Origin: Carya illinoinensis
Lineage: Eukaryota > Streptophyta > Magnoliopsida > Fagales > Juglandaceae
DNA: 64,000 nucleotides
Direction of reading: 5' to 3'
NCBI RefSeq assembly: GCF_018687715.1
Contig: NC_056762.1
Location: forward strand, 16,930,364-16,994,363
The notes beneath the pieces are model-generated. The model was not told where the DNA came from. It searched no databases and saw nothing but the letters and a program-made list of their open reading frames with translations. Below, piece by piece: positions 21,481 to 34,131 of this stretch. Positions within the stretch are counted from its first letter, which is position 1. Each line of letters opens with the position of its first letter. The position numbers were made by a program, and so were the translations under genes.

Positions 21481-22034
21481 TCGATGAGATGCATAGTTTC
21501 CTTGGTTTCACAGGTTACTACTGAAGATTCATTGAAGGATTTTCTAAACTCTCTGATGGCATTGACTAGGAAGAATGCTAGTATGTTTGGAGCGAGAAGT
21601 GCAAGAAGACGTTCAAAACCTTAAGAGGAAGCTACCCACGCATTGGTTTTGGCTTTACCCAAACCTCATAAGCCTCACGTGGTATAAAGCGATGCCTTTA
21701 AGATGGGATTTGGATGTGTTCTAATGCAAGAAGGACAAGTAGTCGCTTATGCTTTGCGACAACTTACAAATAACGAACAAAATTATCCTACTCACAACCT
21801 ACAATTAGCTGCAGTAGTTTTTGCATTGGAGATCTGGAGACATTACCTATATGGAGAAGTTATCCCGAAATTATGTTGAGGAAATAATTCGTTTGCACAG
21901 AGTGACAAAGTCTATAGTTTCATACAGGGATACAAGATTCACTTCATGTTTCTGGCAGAGCTTGCAAAAGAGAATGATGTACCATCCAAACAAGAATCAC
22001 TTCAAAAGATTCCACGACAACAAGTGTTAGAGGT
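21481..22034 (+). pseudogene. Tekay-like pol remnant (RT end, RNase H, integrase)
   Basis: It starts with the RT thumb region (SFLGFTGYY, then RFIEGFSKLSD), followed by an RNase H part in shifted frames ([15 protein letters not shown], then [14 protein letters not shown] at about 21810-21860). At about 21860 it jumps to an integrase segment, [20 protein letters not shown] followed by TRFTSCFWQSLQ. The several hundred residues normally between RNase H and this integrase core are missing. The Asp expected in the usual SIVSDRD reads Tyr. Multiple stops. Confidence 0.8.
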
Positions 22035-22106
22035 ATGGATTCCCTCATAGTTAAGGTTTATTTTGAGTTTTCTCACGTGCCGATTTCGAGGATGAAATCT
22101 ATTTTT

Positions 22107-22118
22107 AAGGAGGGAGGA
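22107..22118 (+). other. Polypurine tract
   Basis: AAGGAGGGAGGA lies directly before the 3' LTR start TGTGACATCC. It is the plus-strand primer site of the Tekay-like element. Confidence 0.85.
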
Positions 22119-24907
22119 TGTGACATCCTAGATTTTCATGAGAGACCTCGTTCGTATTTCTTTTGGATTTATCTCTTTATGGATTATTTGGCTAAGTGTG
22201 GGAGGATTTCTTTAAGCCATTTTCCATTCTTAGTTGTTGGATTGGGTTTTAGAGTTTTAAGTCAAAGAGCCCAAAAGGGGGAAATAGAAGATTTAGGCCC
22301 ATGGAATTTGGCCCTTAAGGATTTTGGCCATGGAAGGCCCAAGTTAACCCATTGGATAAGGAGGATGGGAATTTTTGGCCTTTTTAGAAAAGAACTCATC
22401 ATTTGGAACTTAGGAAAGTAGCAAGTGTGACACTTGTCAAGCATGCTTGAAGGTTTCTAGAAGAAACTAAGGAGATGAAAAAGTGGTAGGATTAGGCATT
22501 CACTCAGGGCACACACCAATTTCACCTACCCACATGCCACATGTCTCACATGCACACCTCACATCTAGATACATTGAACCTAGATGTAAAAATGGATGAG
22601 AAAATGAGGGGACATGGTTTCGGTAACCCCATGTGACAACCCAAGCTTGGCTAAGTATGGTTCGATGATCCAAACCCTTGCCACCAGTGTCATGTGTCAT
22701 ACATGTGAGGCACTATGTATCTAGTCATGATAGTGGACTAAGGGGTAGAGAAAGAAGTGTGGGGAAGCCAAGGGATGACTTGCATGCTTACACCTAATCT
22801 TTTGGCTAAAATTCGAATTCCAAGATAGATGCTCTTGGAAAAGGAGCCTAGGAAAGATAAAAGTGGATTTTCTAGGTGATTTGCATGGGGAAACTGAAGG
22901 GACACAAGGAAATTTCAAATTTCTTAGCTTACACTCAACATATGTTCAGTTTTTACCATGTGTCAACCATGCAATGAGCTTCTAGAAGAAAAGATGAAGA
23001 GATGCATGAAAATTACCCTGTACCCCTAAGGTTTCGGCCACCACACTGCCACATAAGGAAGTGGGAGAGCCACCTAGGAAACATGCATAGGAAGAAGAAG
23101 CTTCTTACTTAGAGAAGAGTGAAAGATACACGGGAAAAAGGAAAAGATACTTGGGAAAAGGAAAAGGCACATGGGAAAAGGAAAAGATACATGGGAAAGG
23201 AAGGGATGCATGGGAAAAGGGAAGGATGCATGGGGAACACACACTCACATTCTACATGCCACTTGCCACTTGGCAAGCATGCACAAGTCTACAAGGCTTA
23301 AGCCTTGGGTTAAGATTTATCAAATGACAATTTTTCCCTAGAGATTCATTGAATCTAGGCCATTTGGAGGGGCAAGCCCAAGGAGCCTCAAAGGATTTCA
23401 AATTTTGGCAAGAGAGCCATGCCACTTTCCCCACGTTCATCAGTCATAGTGCCACTTGTCCCACATGCACCAGTCATGCCAATTGTCCTTCATGCAAATG
23501 GTTACTAACAACCAAAAGGATTTTTTTAGGGGAGTTCTATATAAAGGAGGAGGACCTACATGACCAAGGGCTTTTTCTTTTGCCATTTTAGGATTTTTCA
23601 TGCTCTGAACCTCTCCACACTCTCTTACACAACCACTTGGAGATTTTCCCTACTTTTGTACATTTTCTTTCCAACCAAACAGGGTAAGCTTTACTCAAGG
23701 AGGTATTCTTGACATTAGCAAGTAGGAGACATGGTGAGGACTCGGTTTTCCTTGATTTTCTTCACCCACAACACATTTTCAACTCGAAGAAGGGATGGGG
23801 ATCCCTAAAGGGTTCGAATATGGTGTAGCACACACGATTTAAACACCTTTTTCATGTGAAGCAAACTAGGACTTCCTAGAAATATTTGAAGCCAAAAATG
23901 GAGGGCACAAATCCTCCATGTAATTGGCCACCCTTGACTATTTCCACCATATCTCTTTGATTAGAATGAGAACATAGGGAAAATGAAAGGGTTTCTTGAC
24001 TTAAAACCCTAGAGGCTGAATGGTCTAGTTTTGTTTGAGCCCTAGTGGTAACCCTAGAAACCCACACACTCAAGATCACAGATTACCCTCATTCTAACTA
24101 CTTACACTTTGATTTAGAGCTTGCTACTCGTTTCTTTACATGGATTTTTGTAAGTATACATTCAACTTGCTCTTGGTTAATATTTGCATATATTTGTGTA
24201 AATCCTTTTATTGTTATTGTTGTTTTGATGTTTGCTTGAATATGCTTATATGAACTTGGAATATGAATATGTAATGAATGGTATGATTCATTTTAAAATG
24301 AAAATGGCAAGAATGTCCTTTGCACATTTCTGTTTTAAGGAAAACAATGTTGTTAATTTGTGATACTTGATGATTCGTCTATACCATGTGTTAGAGGTTT
24401 TGGATCTTAACCAAATGCTATGATTTCGTGCTTTGCTCCATTATGCTTTGATTTCTAAGTAATATGTTTAAAGTTTGGAGCATGATTTGGTGATGATTTT
24501 TCATGTTTTTATATCTATATGTTTCGGCCAAGGCTTAATTTCATAGTTCCATGTATGTATTTTGATATCTCATATGTTTTATGTTATCATACCATGAATC
24601 AAACATGTTATGCTTGGTTATTTCATGCATGGCATTTTATGTGTCATATGTCAAGTATAAGAATGTATGTCTTAAGTCTCATGTCACATGCATTTGGGAG
24701 AAGTGTTTTCAAAAGTGTTTGCAAGGAAAAGAGTCAAAAAGTTTTATCACGACCCCAAATGCTAGGACAGGGGATTGTCTTAGTGGAACTCCTCTATCCA
24801 CTCTGGAGTGCTTAAGAATAGAGTGGTAAGTCAACAAAGAATTGTCGGCTTGCCTTGAAAGGATTCTTTTTAAAGGATGTCGGAGTAAAGTAGCACCTAA
24901 CGCTAGT
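22119..24907 (+). mobile_element. Tekay-like 3' LTR, first part
   Basis: Starts TGTGACATCCTAG after the polypurine tract. It is interrupted at 24907 by the Athila element and resumes at 36473. Excluding the insert the LTR is about 3.7 kb. A TATA box (TATATAAA) at 23538-23545 probably marks the promoter. 24258-24900 matches the 5' LTR remnant at 14604-15235. Confidence 0.9.
24903..24907. other. Target duplication, left copy
   Basis: CTAGT, matching CTAGT at 36473-36477. It is a perfect 5-bp duplication created by insertion of the Athila element. Confidence 0.95.
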
Positions 24908-27255
24908 TGATTCAGCTGAAATATTGCATGTTTTAACTATTTAAAACCAATGTATTTTAAATTCTTCGTGACACTATTATTGGTTTTAGATGAAAAAATA
25001 GTTAATAAGCATAAATAAGAGTTGTGATTTTTAATTGATTGATATCATGTTTATGCTTAATTTTATAACTATATTTTAATGGGACAATATTTCCTCACAT
25101 ATATAGTCTATTTTTGATAATCTTCTTTTCTTTTAATTTGTATTTGAGTGCTATTTTTATCTCTTATTTTCAGCTCAAATAAAATTCACATGAGGGAAGT
25201 GGTGTACTTCAGCAGCTAAAAAAGAAAAGACGAAGATTTTTGGTGGAGTGTGAACGTAAGAAGCGGTAGCTTGTTGATGGCTTCCGTTGGTGCAGCTAAA
25301 GTAGACTTGATTGAAAGTGCTTAATCCTCCGATGCTGAAAACGTGGTAGTTGATAGTCAAGTATAATCTAATAAAGTTGATGACTTCGGTTGGTGCAGCT
25401 AATTTGGAGTAGAGTCTCGTTTGATGTCTTGAGTGAGCTGTGCTTAATTGATTAGAGAAGAGGGAAGTCGGCTGCTTCATTTCTTTATTATCCAGGAGGC
25501 GGCTAGCTGTAAAAAGTGGAGTGTGAATGTAATTAGAGGCAGCAAGCTGGGAGTTGTTCCAGTTTGAATTTTCGGTGGGATTATTTTTCTAAGAAGGAGT
25601 CGGTGGGTTGGTGAGACGTAGACGTTTGGAGTTTAGCTATTTAAAGATTGTTTTTCTTGCTAAAAAGAAAAAAAATAGGGAAGACGTGGGAAGAGACATA
25701 GAGAGAATTACGTGAAGGTTGTAGGCGATTGAGGTGAGTCGGCTGGATTAATTTGATTGGAGGGAGAGGGCAGGTTATGTGGGGGATAGAAGGGAGTTGA
25801 GGTGTGTTGGTCATGAGTAGAGAGGGAGAAAAGAGAGGGGTACGTGGTGGTAATTGAGGAAGCACCGAGTAGAGAATTATAGAGAGGGTGAGAAGAGATG
25901 TGCTTGAGTTGGCTGGATGTGAGAGAATTTATCTTACTGGGCAGCTTTAATTCTCTTGCAGGAATTGAGTTATGCTGGAATTGAAGGAAGAGTCAGTGGA
26001 TGCTTTAGAGTTGAGGTAAGTCGGTGCTTGAGTCATTGAACAAGAGAGGTAGACGTGTGAGTTGAGAGAGAGAGACGTGTAGGGAGTGAGAATTGATTAA
26101 AAGGGGTAGGCTGGGATTGATGTACGTGGAAGTCTATAGAAAGGGAAGAGAGTGCACTGCCGTGTTTGACTTGGTTTTAGTGAGGTTTGAGTGAGGAGTC
26201 TTAATAGGTGAGTCGGTCAGCTGGGATTAAGGGAAATTTTTGGCAAGAAGTCGGTGCAGTAGGTACATGAGAGTTGAGAGAATTGGAGAGGTCTGTAGGC
26301 GAGAGAGAATTGGAGGGATGGATTAGAAGGGTGTCAGTGATTCATTGAAGAAGTCAGTGCTGGCTGAAATGTGTAGTCGATGGTCATGTATTATGTAAAG
26401 GGGGATGGAATTAAGGAGTGAATTGGTTATTTGTCAAAAGGGAGAAGTCGGCTGGAGCTGGGAATATTGTTTCCAAAGGAAAAAGATTGGGATTAGTTTG
26501 ATTGCGTGGGATTTATTCCTCTGTATCAACTGGATTTCGAATTTTGTTATTTCTAAATTATTGCTCAGTATTTTTTATGTTTTATTTTTAGATTTCTAAT
26601 GAAGAATATTTATGTGATTTCTATCGTACTTGTAATAAATATGTTTGGTTAAATTTTCATACTAAGGTTAGAGATGAATTTTAATAATTTAAATATTGTT
26701 TTCGGATCCACGTAAAATTTATTCTGCGAGCTTGATCGATTAAAGGATTTTATTATTGGATATTTTGATTATCTATATACTCATCTTGATTCATTGTGAT
26801 TTTCGAATACAGTGAATGTTTGAGGAATCCTTGTGGTATTCAAATAGATTTGTAAATGTTTTAATCATCAATCGTTCACACTCAATCATAAGCGATTTTT
26901 TTTCTCGATCTTAAATGCTAAATCTTCCAATTAAACGGAATTATTATTCTAGTTTAATTGAAGTAAATCGATCGGAAACAATATCATAAATTATTAAACG
27001 GATCCTCGAAACCTTAGTCTTTCTCCATATTAATTCTTTTTATCATTTTAGTTTGATTCAGTTATTTTATCAATCTTCATTTGATTGCACGTTTCTTTTA
27101 GTAATTTTGTTTCATTGTCTGAATTTATTTTCTTTATCCCAAAAGTCAATCCCTGTGGATTCGATCCTGTAAGATACTACAACACCTGTATACTTGCAGG
27201 TAAAACTGCACTAAATTTTTGGTTCATTAATTTGAGTCAGAATTTAGGCGCACCA
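24908..27255 (+). mobile_element. Left LTR of Athila element
   Basis: A 2348-bp LTR, starting TGATTCAGCTGAAATATTGC and ending TTAGGCGCACCA. It is homologous throughout to 34132-36472. It carries minus-strand open frames of about 100 and 74 codons that recur in the other LTR; these are copies of the repeat, not genes. Confidence 0.9.
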
Positions 27256-27261
27256 AGTTTT

Positions 27262-27279
27262 TGGCGCCGTTGCCGGGGA
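27262..27279 (+). other. Primer binding site, tRNA-Asp type
   Basis: TGGCGCCGTTGCCGGGGA, the tRNA-Asp primer site typical of Athila elements, six bases after the LTR end. Confidence 0.9.
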
Positions 27280-27518
27280 TTGCAACGTGTGATAATTGTT
27301 TTTTAGAAAAGAACAGAATTTTTTTTTAATCTTTTGCTAATTGTTTTTCATATTCTTTTTGCAGGTACGATTTTTTACGGAAAACAGAGCATGTAACATT
27401 GCTTCCATATTCATACCATTTGGTAATCTCATTCCAAAATCTTTTTTTTTTCTTTTACTTTCTTGCTTGTTTTGCATTTTATTTTTACTTTTTGAATGTG
27501 CTCGATCCTCTATGATGA

Positions 27519-28994
27519 ATGATCTCGTGGCAACGTGATCAAACGGGTAGATTGAGAAGAGAGGAAATTGTTTTAAAAGAATTGGTTGATACTTTGTCTG
27601 GTGATTCCAAAAATTCTCATTCTAATACCATGGCTGACAATCGTAGTGTTCACGACGAACAAGAAAATGAAGAGGCACAAAATAATTCGTCAATGAGAAC
27701 TTTGCGCGAATATTTGTAGCCTACAAGGACAAGTACTCCATCTTGCATGATTTTTCCTATGAATATGGGAAATTTTGATTTAAAACCGGGAGTAATCTAA
27801 TTACTTCCAAATTTTCATGGCTTAGATTCAGAAAGTCCTTATTTTCATCTAAAAGAATTTGAAGAAGTTTGTGCAACTTTACAAAACCAAACTATCAATG
27901 ATGATGTTGTTAGATTAAAGTTGTTTCCATTCTCTTTGAAAGAAAAAGTTAAAAATTGGTTGAACTCCTTGAGACCAAGATCTATTGACACATGGCAAGA
28001 AATGCAAAGAGAATTTCTGAAAAAGTTTTTTCCTACTCATAGGACCAACACTCTTCGCAGAAATATTATGAATTTTTCTCAAAAGGAAAATGAAACATTT
28101 TTTCAGTGTTGGGAACATTTTAAAGAATTGTTGCTAACTTGCCCACATCATGGCTATGAGACTTGGCGCACCATTAGTTTTTTCTATGAAGGTTTAACAT
28201 CTCAAATGCGTCAGTTTGTAGAAATGATGTGTAACGGTAATTTTTTAAATAAAGATCCTGATGACGCTTGGGATTATTTTGACCAGTTAGCTGAAAATGC
28301 CCAATCTTGGGATAACACAGATCGTTCTGATCGGTCAAATAAGCCCAAACTCAGTGCCATGTCTCAAGAAGGTATGTATGTTCTTAAAGGAAATGATGAT
28401 GTGAATGCTAGGATAGCAAGTCTGACAAGAAAAGTCGAAGCCATGGAACTTAAGAAGGTAAATTCGGCTAAGGCCATTGAAAAAGAAGAAGAAAATTGTG
28501 GCATTTGTGAGATTAGTGGACACCTAACTCAGGATTGTCCAACAATCCCTGCTTTTAAAGAGGTGTTGCATGAACAAGCAAATGTCATGAATTCCTATAG
28601 GAGACCATTTTCCCCTTATTCAGAAACATATAATCTTGGATGGAGAAATCACCCCAATTTTAGTTGGAGGAATGAGTCTAATTCAAATCAAAATCCTCAA
28701 GGGCCATCTTCTTCTACTCCTTATGTGCCTCCACATAAGAAAACCCTTGAGGAGACATTATAGGCTTTTATGCAGGGACAAGCCAACATCAACACTCAGA
28801 CAATGCAGGCCATTACTGAGATGAGAAGTTCTATTAGCGACTTGATCTCTGCATTACATGCTCAAGAAAAGGGTAAGTTTCCTGCTCAGCCTCAGCCGAA
28901 TCCCAAAGGTAAGTTTGAGGTAAGAAATTCAAATCCTTCTGATTCAAAATTTGAACATGCCAAGTCCATCACCACTCTACGCAATGAAAAATAA
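27519..28994 (+). pseudogene. Athila gag
   Basis: One reading frame (about 490 codons) interrupted by in-frame stops near 27717, 27798 and 28761. Each fits a C-to-T change of a Gln codon (CAG or CAA). The gag core reads FSLKEKVKNWLNSLRPRSI (27930 on) and HFKELLLTCPHHGYETW. A CCHC zinc knuckle, CGICEISGHLTQDC, is at about 28498-28540, and a Pro/Gln-rich tail follows. Gag would form particles with element RNA. The frame ends at about 28994, where a further shift near 28990 separates it from pol. The start codon is not certain; in-frame coding reaches back to about 27519. Confidence 0.85.
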
Positions 28995-29014
28995 TTGATA
29001 AGAGTATTTCAACA

Positions 29015-32000
29015 ATGAAAGTTGATGAGACCAACAACTCTTTAAATTTCAAGAGTGATGGTGAACTTGAGAAGGTTGAATTAGATATGCCTGTGAAAGC
29101 CCCAATACCTGCCCCATTTCCCCAAAGGTTGCAACATTCTCACAAGTTGGTTCAAAATGCTGATATTTTTGAAATTTTCAAACAAGTAAAAATCAACATT
29201 CCTTTGTTGGATGCAATCAAACAGATTCCATCGTATGCTAAATTTTTGAAAGATTTGTGCACAGTGAAGCGTACGATGAAGGTGCAGAAGAAGGCTTTTC
29301 TCACTGAGCAGGTAAGCGCCATCCTCCAGAACAATTCTCCACCAAAGTACAAAGACCCGGGTTGTCCAACAATTTCCTGCGTGATTGGAAATTTCAAAAT
29401 TGAAAAAGCTTTACTTGACCTCGGAGCTAGTGTTAACCTCCTACCCTACTCGGTATATGAGCAGTTGGGTCTTGGTGAGCTTAAACCCACCAAGGTAACA
29501 CTCCAACTTGCTGACCGTTCAATTAAAATACCGAGATGGATAGTTGAGGATGTGCTAGTTCAAGTAGGCAAATTTTATTTACCAGTGGATTTCATTGTTT
29601 TGGACACAGAACCTGTCTTTGATGTTTGCACTCAAATTCCTATAATTTTGGGTAGGCCGTTCCTTGTGACCTCAAATGCTTTAATAAATTGTAGGAATAG
29701 TGTGATGATAATTTCTTTTAGCAACATGACTTTGGAGTTGAATATTTTCAATATTTGTAAACAACCTGGTGATGATGATGATGTGCATGAAGTAAATCTG
29801 ATCCAAACTCTTGTTCAAAATAAATTTGATTTGTCAAGTTTTTCTGACCCTCTTGAGGCTTGTTTGGTTCATGGTGCAAATTTTGATGATGATTTTGTGC
29901 TTGCATCTATGAATTTTTCGCTAGAATCTACTCCTATAATGGACACTGATAAATGGAGAACACGTTTTGAGGAATTACCACCTCATGATGTCGTGTCTTT
30001 CCCTTCAAGTGTGCAAACACCAAAACTTGACTTGAAACCTCTACCTGCTGATCTCAAATATGCATTTTAGGTCAAGCAGAGACATTACCAGTGGTCATTT
30101 CATCAAAACTGGATGAAATTCGGGAGAGCAAATTGATTGGTGTTCTCATTGAACACAAAGAGGCAATAGGATGGACCATAGCTGATATCAAAGGTATCAG
30201 TCCTTTGATTTGTACCCACAGGAATTATCTAGAGGACAATTCTAAACCCTCTAGAGAAATGCAGTGTGGACTGAACCCCAACATGAAAAAGGTTGTTAGA
30301 GCAGAGGTGTTAAAACTTCTGGATGTAGGGATCATTTACCCTATTTCTGACAGCAAATGAGTTAGTCCCACGCAAGTGGTACCCAAGAAATCTGGTATGA
30401 CTGTAGTTAAGAATGCTGATAATGAACTGATTCCAACTAGAGTTACTACTGGTTGGCGTATGTGCATTGACTACAGAAAACTGAATTCTGTCACCAGAAA
30501 GGATCATTTTCCCCTACCATTCATGGATCAAATCATTGAACGTGTAGCAGGCCATAAATTCTATTGCTTCCTAGATGGTTATTCTGGATATAACCAAATT
30601 GAGATTGCTCCTGAAGATCAAGAAAAGACCACTTTTACATGTCCATTTGGTACCTTTGCATATCGAAGGATGCCATTCGGACTTTGTAATGCTCCTGCTA
30701 CATTTCAATGATGCATGATGAGTATATTCAGTGACATGGTAGAGCGTTTCATTGAAATATTCATGGATGATTTTTCTATTTTTGGTGATTCATTTGATGA
30801 ATGTTTGACTCATTTGGAAAGAGTGCTGATTAGATGCAAAGAAAAGAATTTGATTTTAAACTGGGAGAAGTGTCATTTTATGGTCACTCAAGGGATTGTT
30901 CTTGGTCACATTGTTTCTTCTCAAGGTTTTGAAGTGGACAAGGCCAAAATTGAATTAATTTCTAAATTGCCCATCCCAAAGAACATCAGGGATATCAGAT
31001 CTTTTCTAGGTCATGCAGGTTTTTACAGGAGGTTCATTAAAGGCTTCAGCACAATTTCTAGACCTTTGTGCAATTTATTGTCAAAGGAAAATTCTTTTGT
31101 GTGGACTGATGATTGTGAGTTAGCTTTTACAAAGCTAAAAGGTATGTTGATTTCAGCCCCAATTATGCGATCACCTGATTGGAATTTACCATTTGAGATT
31201 ATGTGTGATGCTAGTGATTATGCTGTTGGAGCTGTGTTGGGCCAACGTAAGGACAAAAAGCCTTGTGTTATTTATTATGCAAGTAGAACTTTAAACAGTG
31301 CTCAAGTGAATTATTCAACAACTGAAAAAGAGCTACTTGCAGTAATTTTTGCACTTGACAAATTTCGCTCTTATTTGATTGGATCTCAAAGTGTCATTTT
31401 TATTGATCATGCTGCGTTAAAGTACCTTTTAGCGAAAAAAGATGCAAAGCCCAGGTTGCTTAGATGGATCCTTTTGTTGCAAGAATTTGATTTGATAATC
31501 AAAGATAAAAAAGGAGTTGAGAATGTTGTTGCTGATTATCTGTCTAGACTTGTTCTTTCAAATTCCATAGAAACAGTTCCTATTAAAGACACATTTCCAG
31601 ATGAGCAACTTTTTGGTATATCTCAAGTGCCATGGTACGCTGACATTGCTAATTTTCTTGCTACAGGTGAAATTCCTCACATTTGGACTCAACAAGATAA
31701 GAGGAAATTTTTTGTGGAGGTAAGAAAATTCTTTTGGGATGATTCATATCTGTTCAAATATTGCCCAGATCAGATAATTAGACGATGTATTCCCAATAAC
31801 GAATTTCAAAGCGTGATAGCTTTTTGTCATTCTGGGGCATGTGGTGGCCATTTTTCTGGAAAGAAAACTGCTTTTAAAATTTTGCAATGTGGTTTCTATT
31901 GGCTTACCATTTTTAAGGACACCCATGAATTTTGTAAAACTTGTGAGCGTTGTCAAAAGTCAGGAGGTATTACCCGCCGGAGTATGATGCCATTAAATCC

Positions 32001-32924
32001 AATTTTGGTTGTTGAAATATTTGATTGTCGGGACATCGACTTCATGGGACCCTTCCCAGTTTCTTTTGGCAATCTCTATATTTTGGTAGCTGTGGATTAT
32101 GTGTCCAAATGGATTGAAGTTGTTCCATGCAAAAACAATGATCACATTGTGGTACTGAAATTTTTGAAAGAAAATATTTTATCGAGGTTTGGAACACCTC
32201 GAGCCATTATCAGTTATGGGAGTAAACAATTTTGTAATAAACCTTTCGAGGCCTTAATGCGAAAATATGGTATTACTCATAAGGTTGCTACCCTTATCAT
32301 CCACAAACAAGTGGCCAAGTTGAGGTATCTAATCAGGAGATCAAAAAAAGTTTAGAAAAGACGGTTAACCCAAGTCGCAAAGATTGGTCTTTACGACTAA
32401 CCGATGCACTTTGGGCATACTGTACTGCTTTTAAAACCCCGATTGGTATGTCCCCATATCGACTCATTTTTGGAAATGCATGTCACTTACCTGTGGAATT
32501 GGAACACAAAGCTTATTGGGCAATCAAGCAATTTAATTTTGATATGGATAAAGCTTGCTCTCTTCGTAAGATTTAGCTTAATGAATTGGAAGAAATCAGG
32601 AATGAAGCTTACGAAAACTCTCACATTGCCAAGGAGAGAATGAAAATTTTTCATGACAAAAATATTTTTCGAAAATCTTTTGAGCCTTCCCAAAAAGTTT
32701 TGTTGTATAATTCAAGGCTTCATTTGTTTCCTGGCAAGCTTCGATCCCGATGGATTGGCCCCGTTATTTTAAAAACTATTTATCCTTTTGGGGCCATTGA
32801 AATAGAAAATCCAGAAAATGGTAATGTTTTTAAACTTAATGGACAAAGGTTGAAACCATTTTTGGATGATTTTACTCCAGAGGTTGAGTCCACTACTCTG
32901 GAGGATCCTGCTTATCAGAATTAA
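29015..32924 (+). pseudogene. Athila pol: protease, RT, RNase H, integrase
   Basis: Domains are in the order normal for Ty3 elements. The aspartic protease has the LLDLGASVNLLP motif (about 29407-29445). RT has WRMCIDYRKLN, the FMDQI region and catalytic IFMDDF (about 30757-30775). RNase H includes [14 protein letters not shown] and [14 protein letters not shown]. Integrase has an HHCC zinc region (HSGACGGHF and CKTCERC) and the core [11 protein letters not shown]. Breaks: a one-base loss near 30070, stops at about 30358 (SK*VSP) and 30709 (ATFQ*CM), a shift near 32295, and a stop near 32574. The integrase position normally Asp in ISDG reads Tyr near 32214, so catalysis would fail even if the frame were intact. 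Confidence 0.9.
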
Positions 32925-34120
32925 TTTCTGATTCCTCATTATATATACCGTATTTGTTTTTCTTTCTTTTGCTTTTTATGTTTTTAACTTTGACAGAAAT
33001 CTACTCCTTGTGTGCGCTCGAGTATCTCAGGTGACTTCTTTCCTTTATGTTTAATTATTTTTGTCTGAATATATGTTCTACAGTGTTTATCTTGCTCCAA
33101 TTCATGCCTGTATAGCATACATCATCAAACATTCAATTGCCGAATATTGAGGACAATGTCACATTTAGTTGGGGGGAGGGTTTTCTGTTGAAAATTTATT
33201 AGTACCTAAAAAAAAAATCAAATAAAAATAACAATTAAAAATAAAAAAATTTGTGAGGTGCATTGAAACATAAATGATTAACACACACTTCTGGCATTTT
33301 TGTGAAATTTGAGTATTTTAGTGGAGTAGTTGAGTAGAATTATTTTGTGAAGATTTATTTTTAACCTTAAGCATAGAACATAACTTATGATGCATCATAT
33401 TTTGTGGAGGAATGACTTGAAACACCGAGATGCGATATTTACAAAAATGAGAATTAGTATGATTTATATAGAATGAAGGGCAAGTTTTGAAAGAACATTT
33501 TGCACATGCTTACACTTGTAGTGTTCCTCATTAATGTTCATTGATTTAAAACAGGAGAAGTAAACTGCAGGACTACAGAGCCTTATACTATAAAAAAAAA
33601 TATATAATTTAGGTAGACTAGTGGTAAGGGCTGACTTGTGGAAGTGTGGGTAGGCGCACATTCATAGGCCTGATTCCTCCATTTAAAAAAAAAAAATTCA
33701 TGTAATTTTTCCTAAATAAAGGGCTAGAAACAGTTACCCAAAACTTTAGGGGTTGAATGTTCAACCTTTAAACAGAGTTGGCGTGAAAACTGCTAGTCCT
33801 TTAGGCTTTGAGATAGTTAGAATCAATAATGATTAATCTTAAGGTTGAAAAATCCTATGATAAATCATGCTTATTAGTGAGGAACACACACAGGTTTAGT
33901 CACACACATATATCCAAGTTCTGATACATTTGCCCCAATTCTATGTGAGCAGTTATTGAGACTTTCCTTGTGGATACAACTCCTGGTGTTGAGTGTCACG
34001 AATCAATTTTTTGTGAGAATTCAGAATTATGTTTGATTGTTTTTGTTTGAATTTTGAGCTTTATGCAATGTTCATCTCAATTAATTTTCACTATTTTGCT
34101 CAAGGATTAGCAAAAAGCTA
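32925..34120 (+). mobile_element. Athila 3' untranslated region
   Basis: Non-coding stretch between pol and the 3' LTR. It includes the Athila-type sequence GAGGACAATGTCACATTTAG near 33150. No envelope-like frame is seen. Confidence 0.7.
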
Positions 34121-34131
34121 GTTGGGGGGTG
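34121..34131 (+). other. Polypurine tract
   Basis: GTTGGGGGGTG directly before the right LTR start, the plus-strand primer site of the Athila element. Confidence 0.8.

Noticed and set aside
25175..25865. Minus-strand frames of about 101 and 74 codons that recur at 34399-35086
   Set aside because: They recur only because they lie in the two LTRs of the Athila element. No family features and no start or splice context.
32925..34120. Envelope-like third ORF of Athila
   Set aside because: Only about 1.2 kb of non-coding sequence separates pol from the LTR, with no membrane-protein frame.
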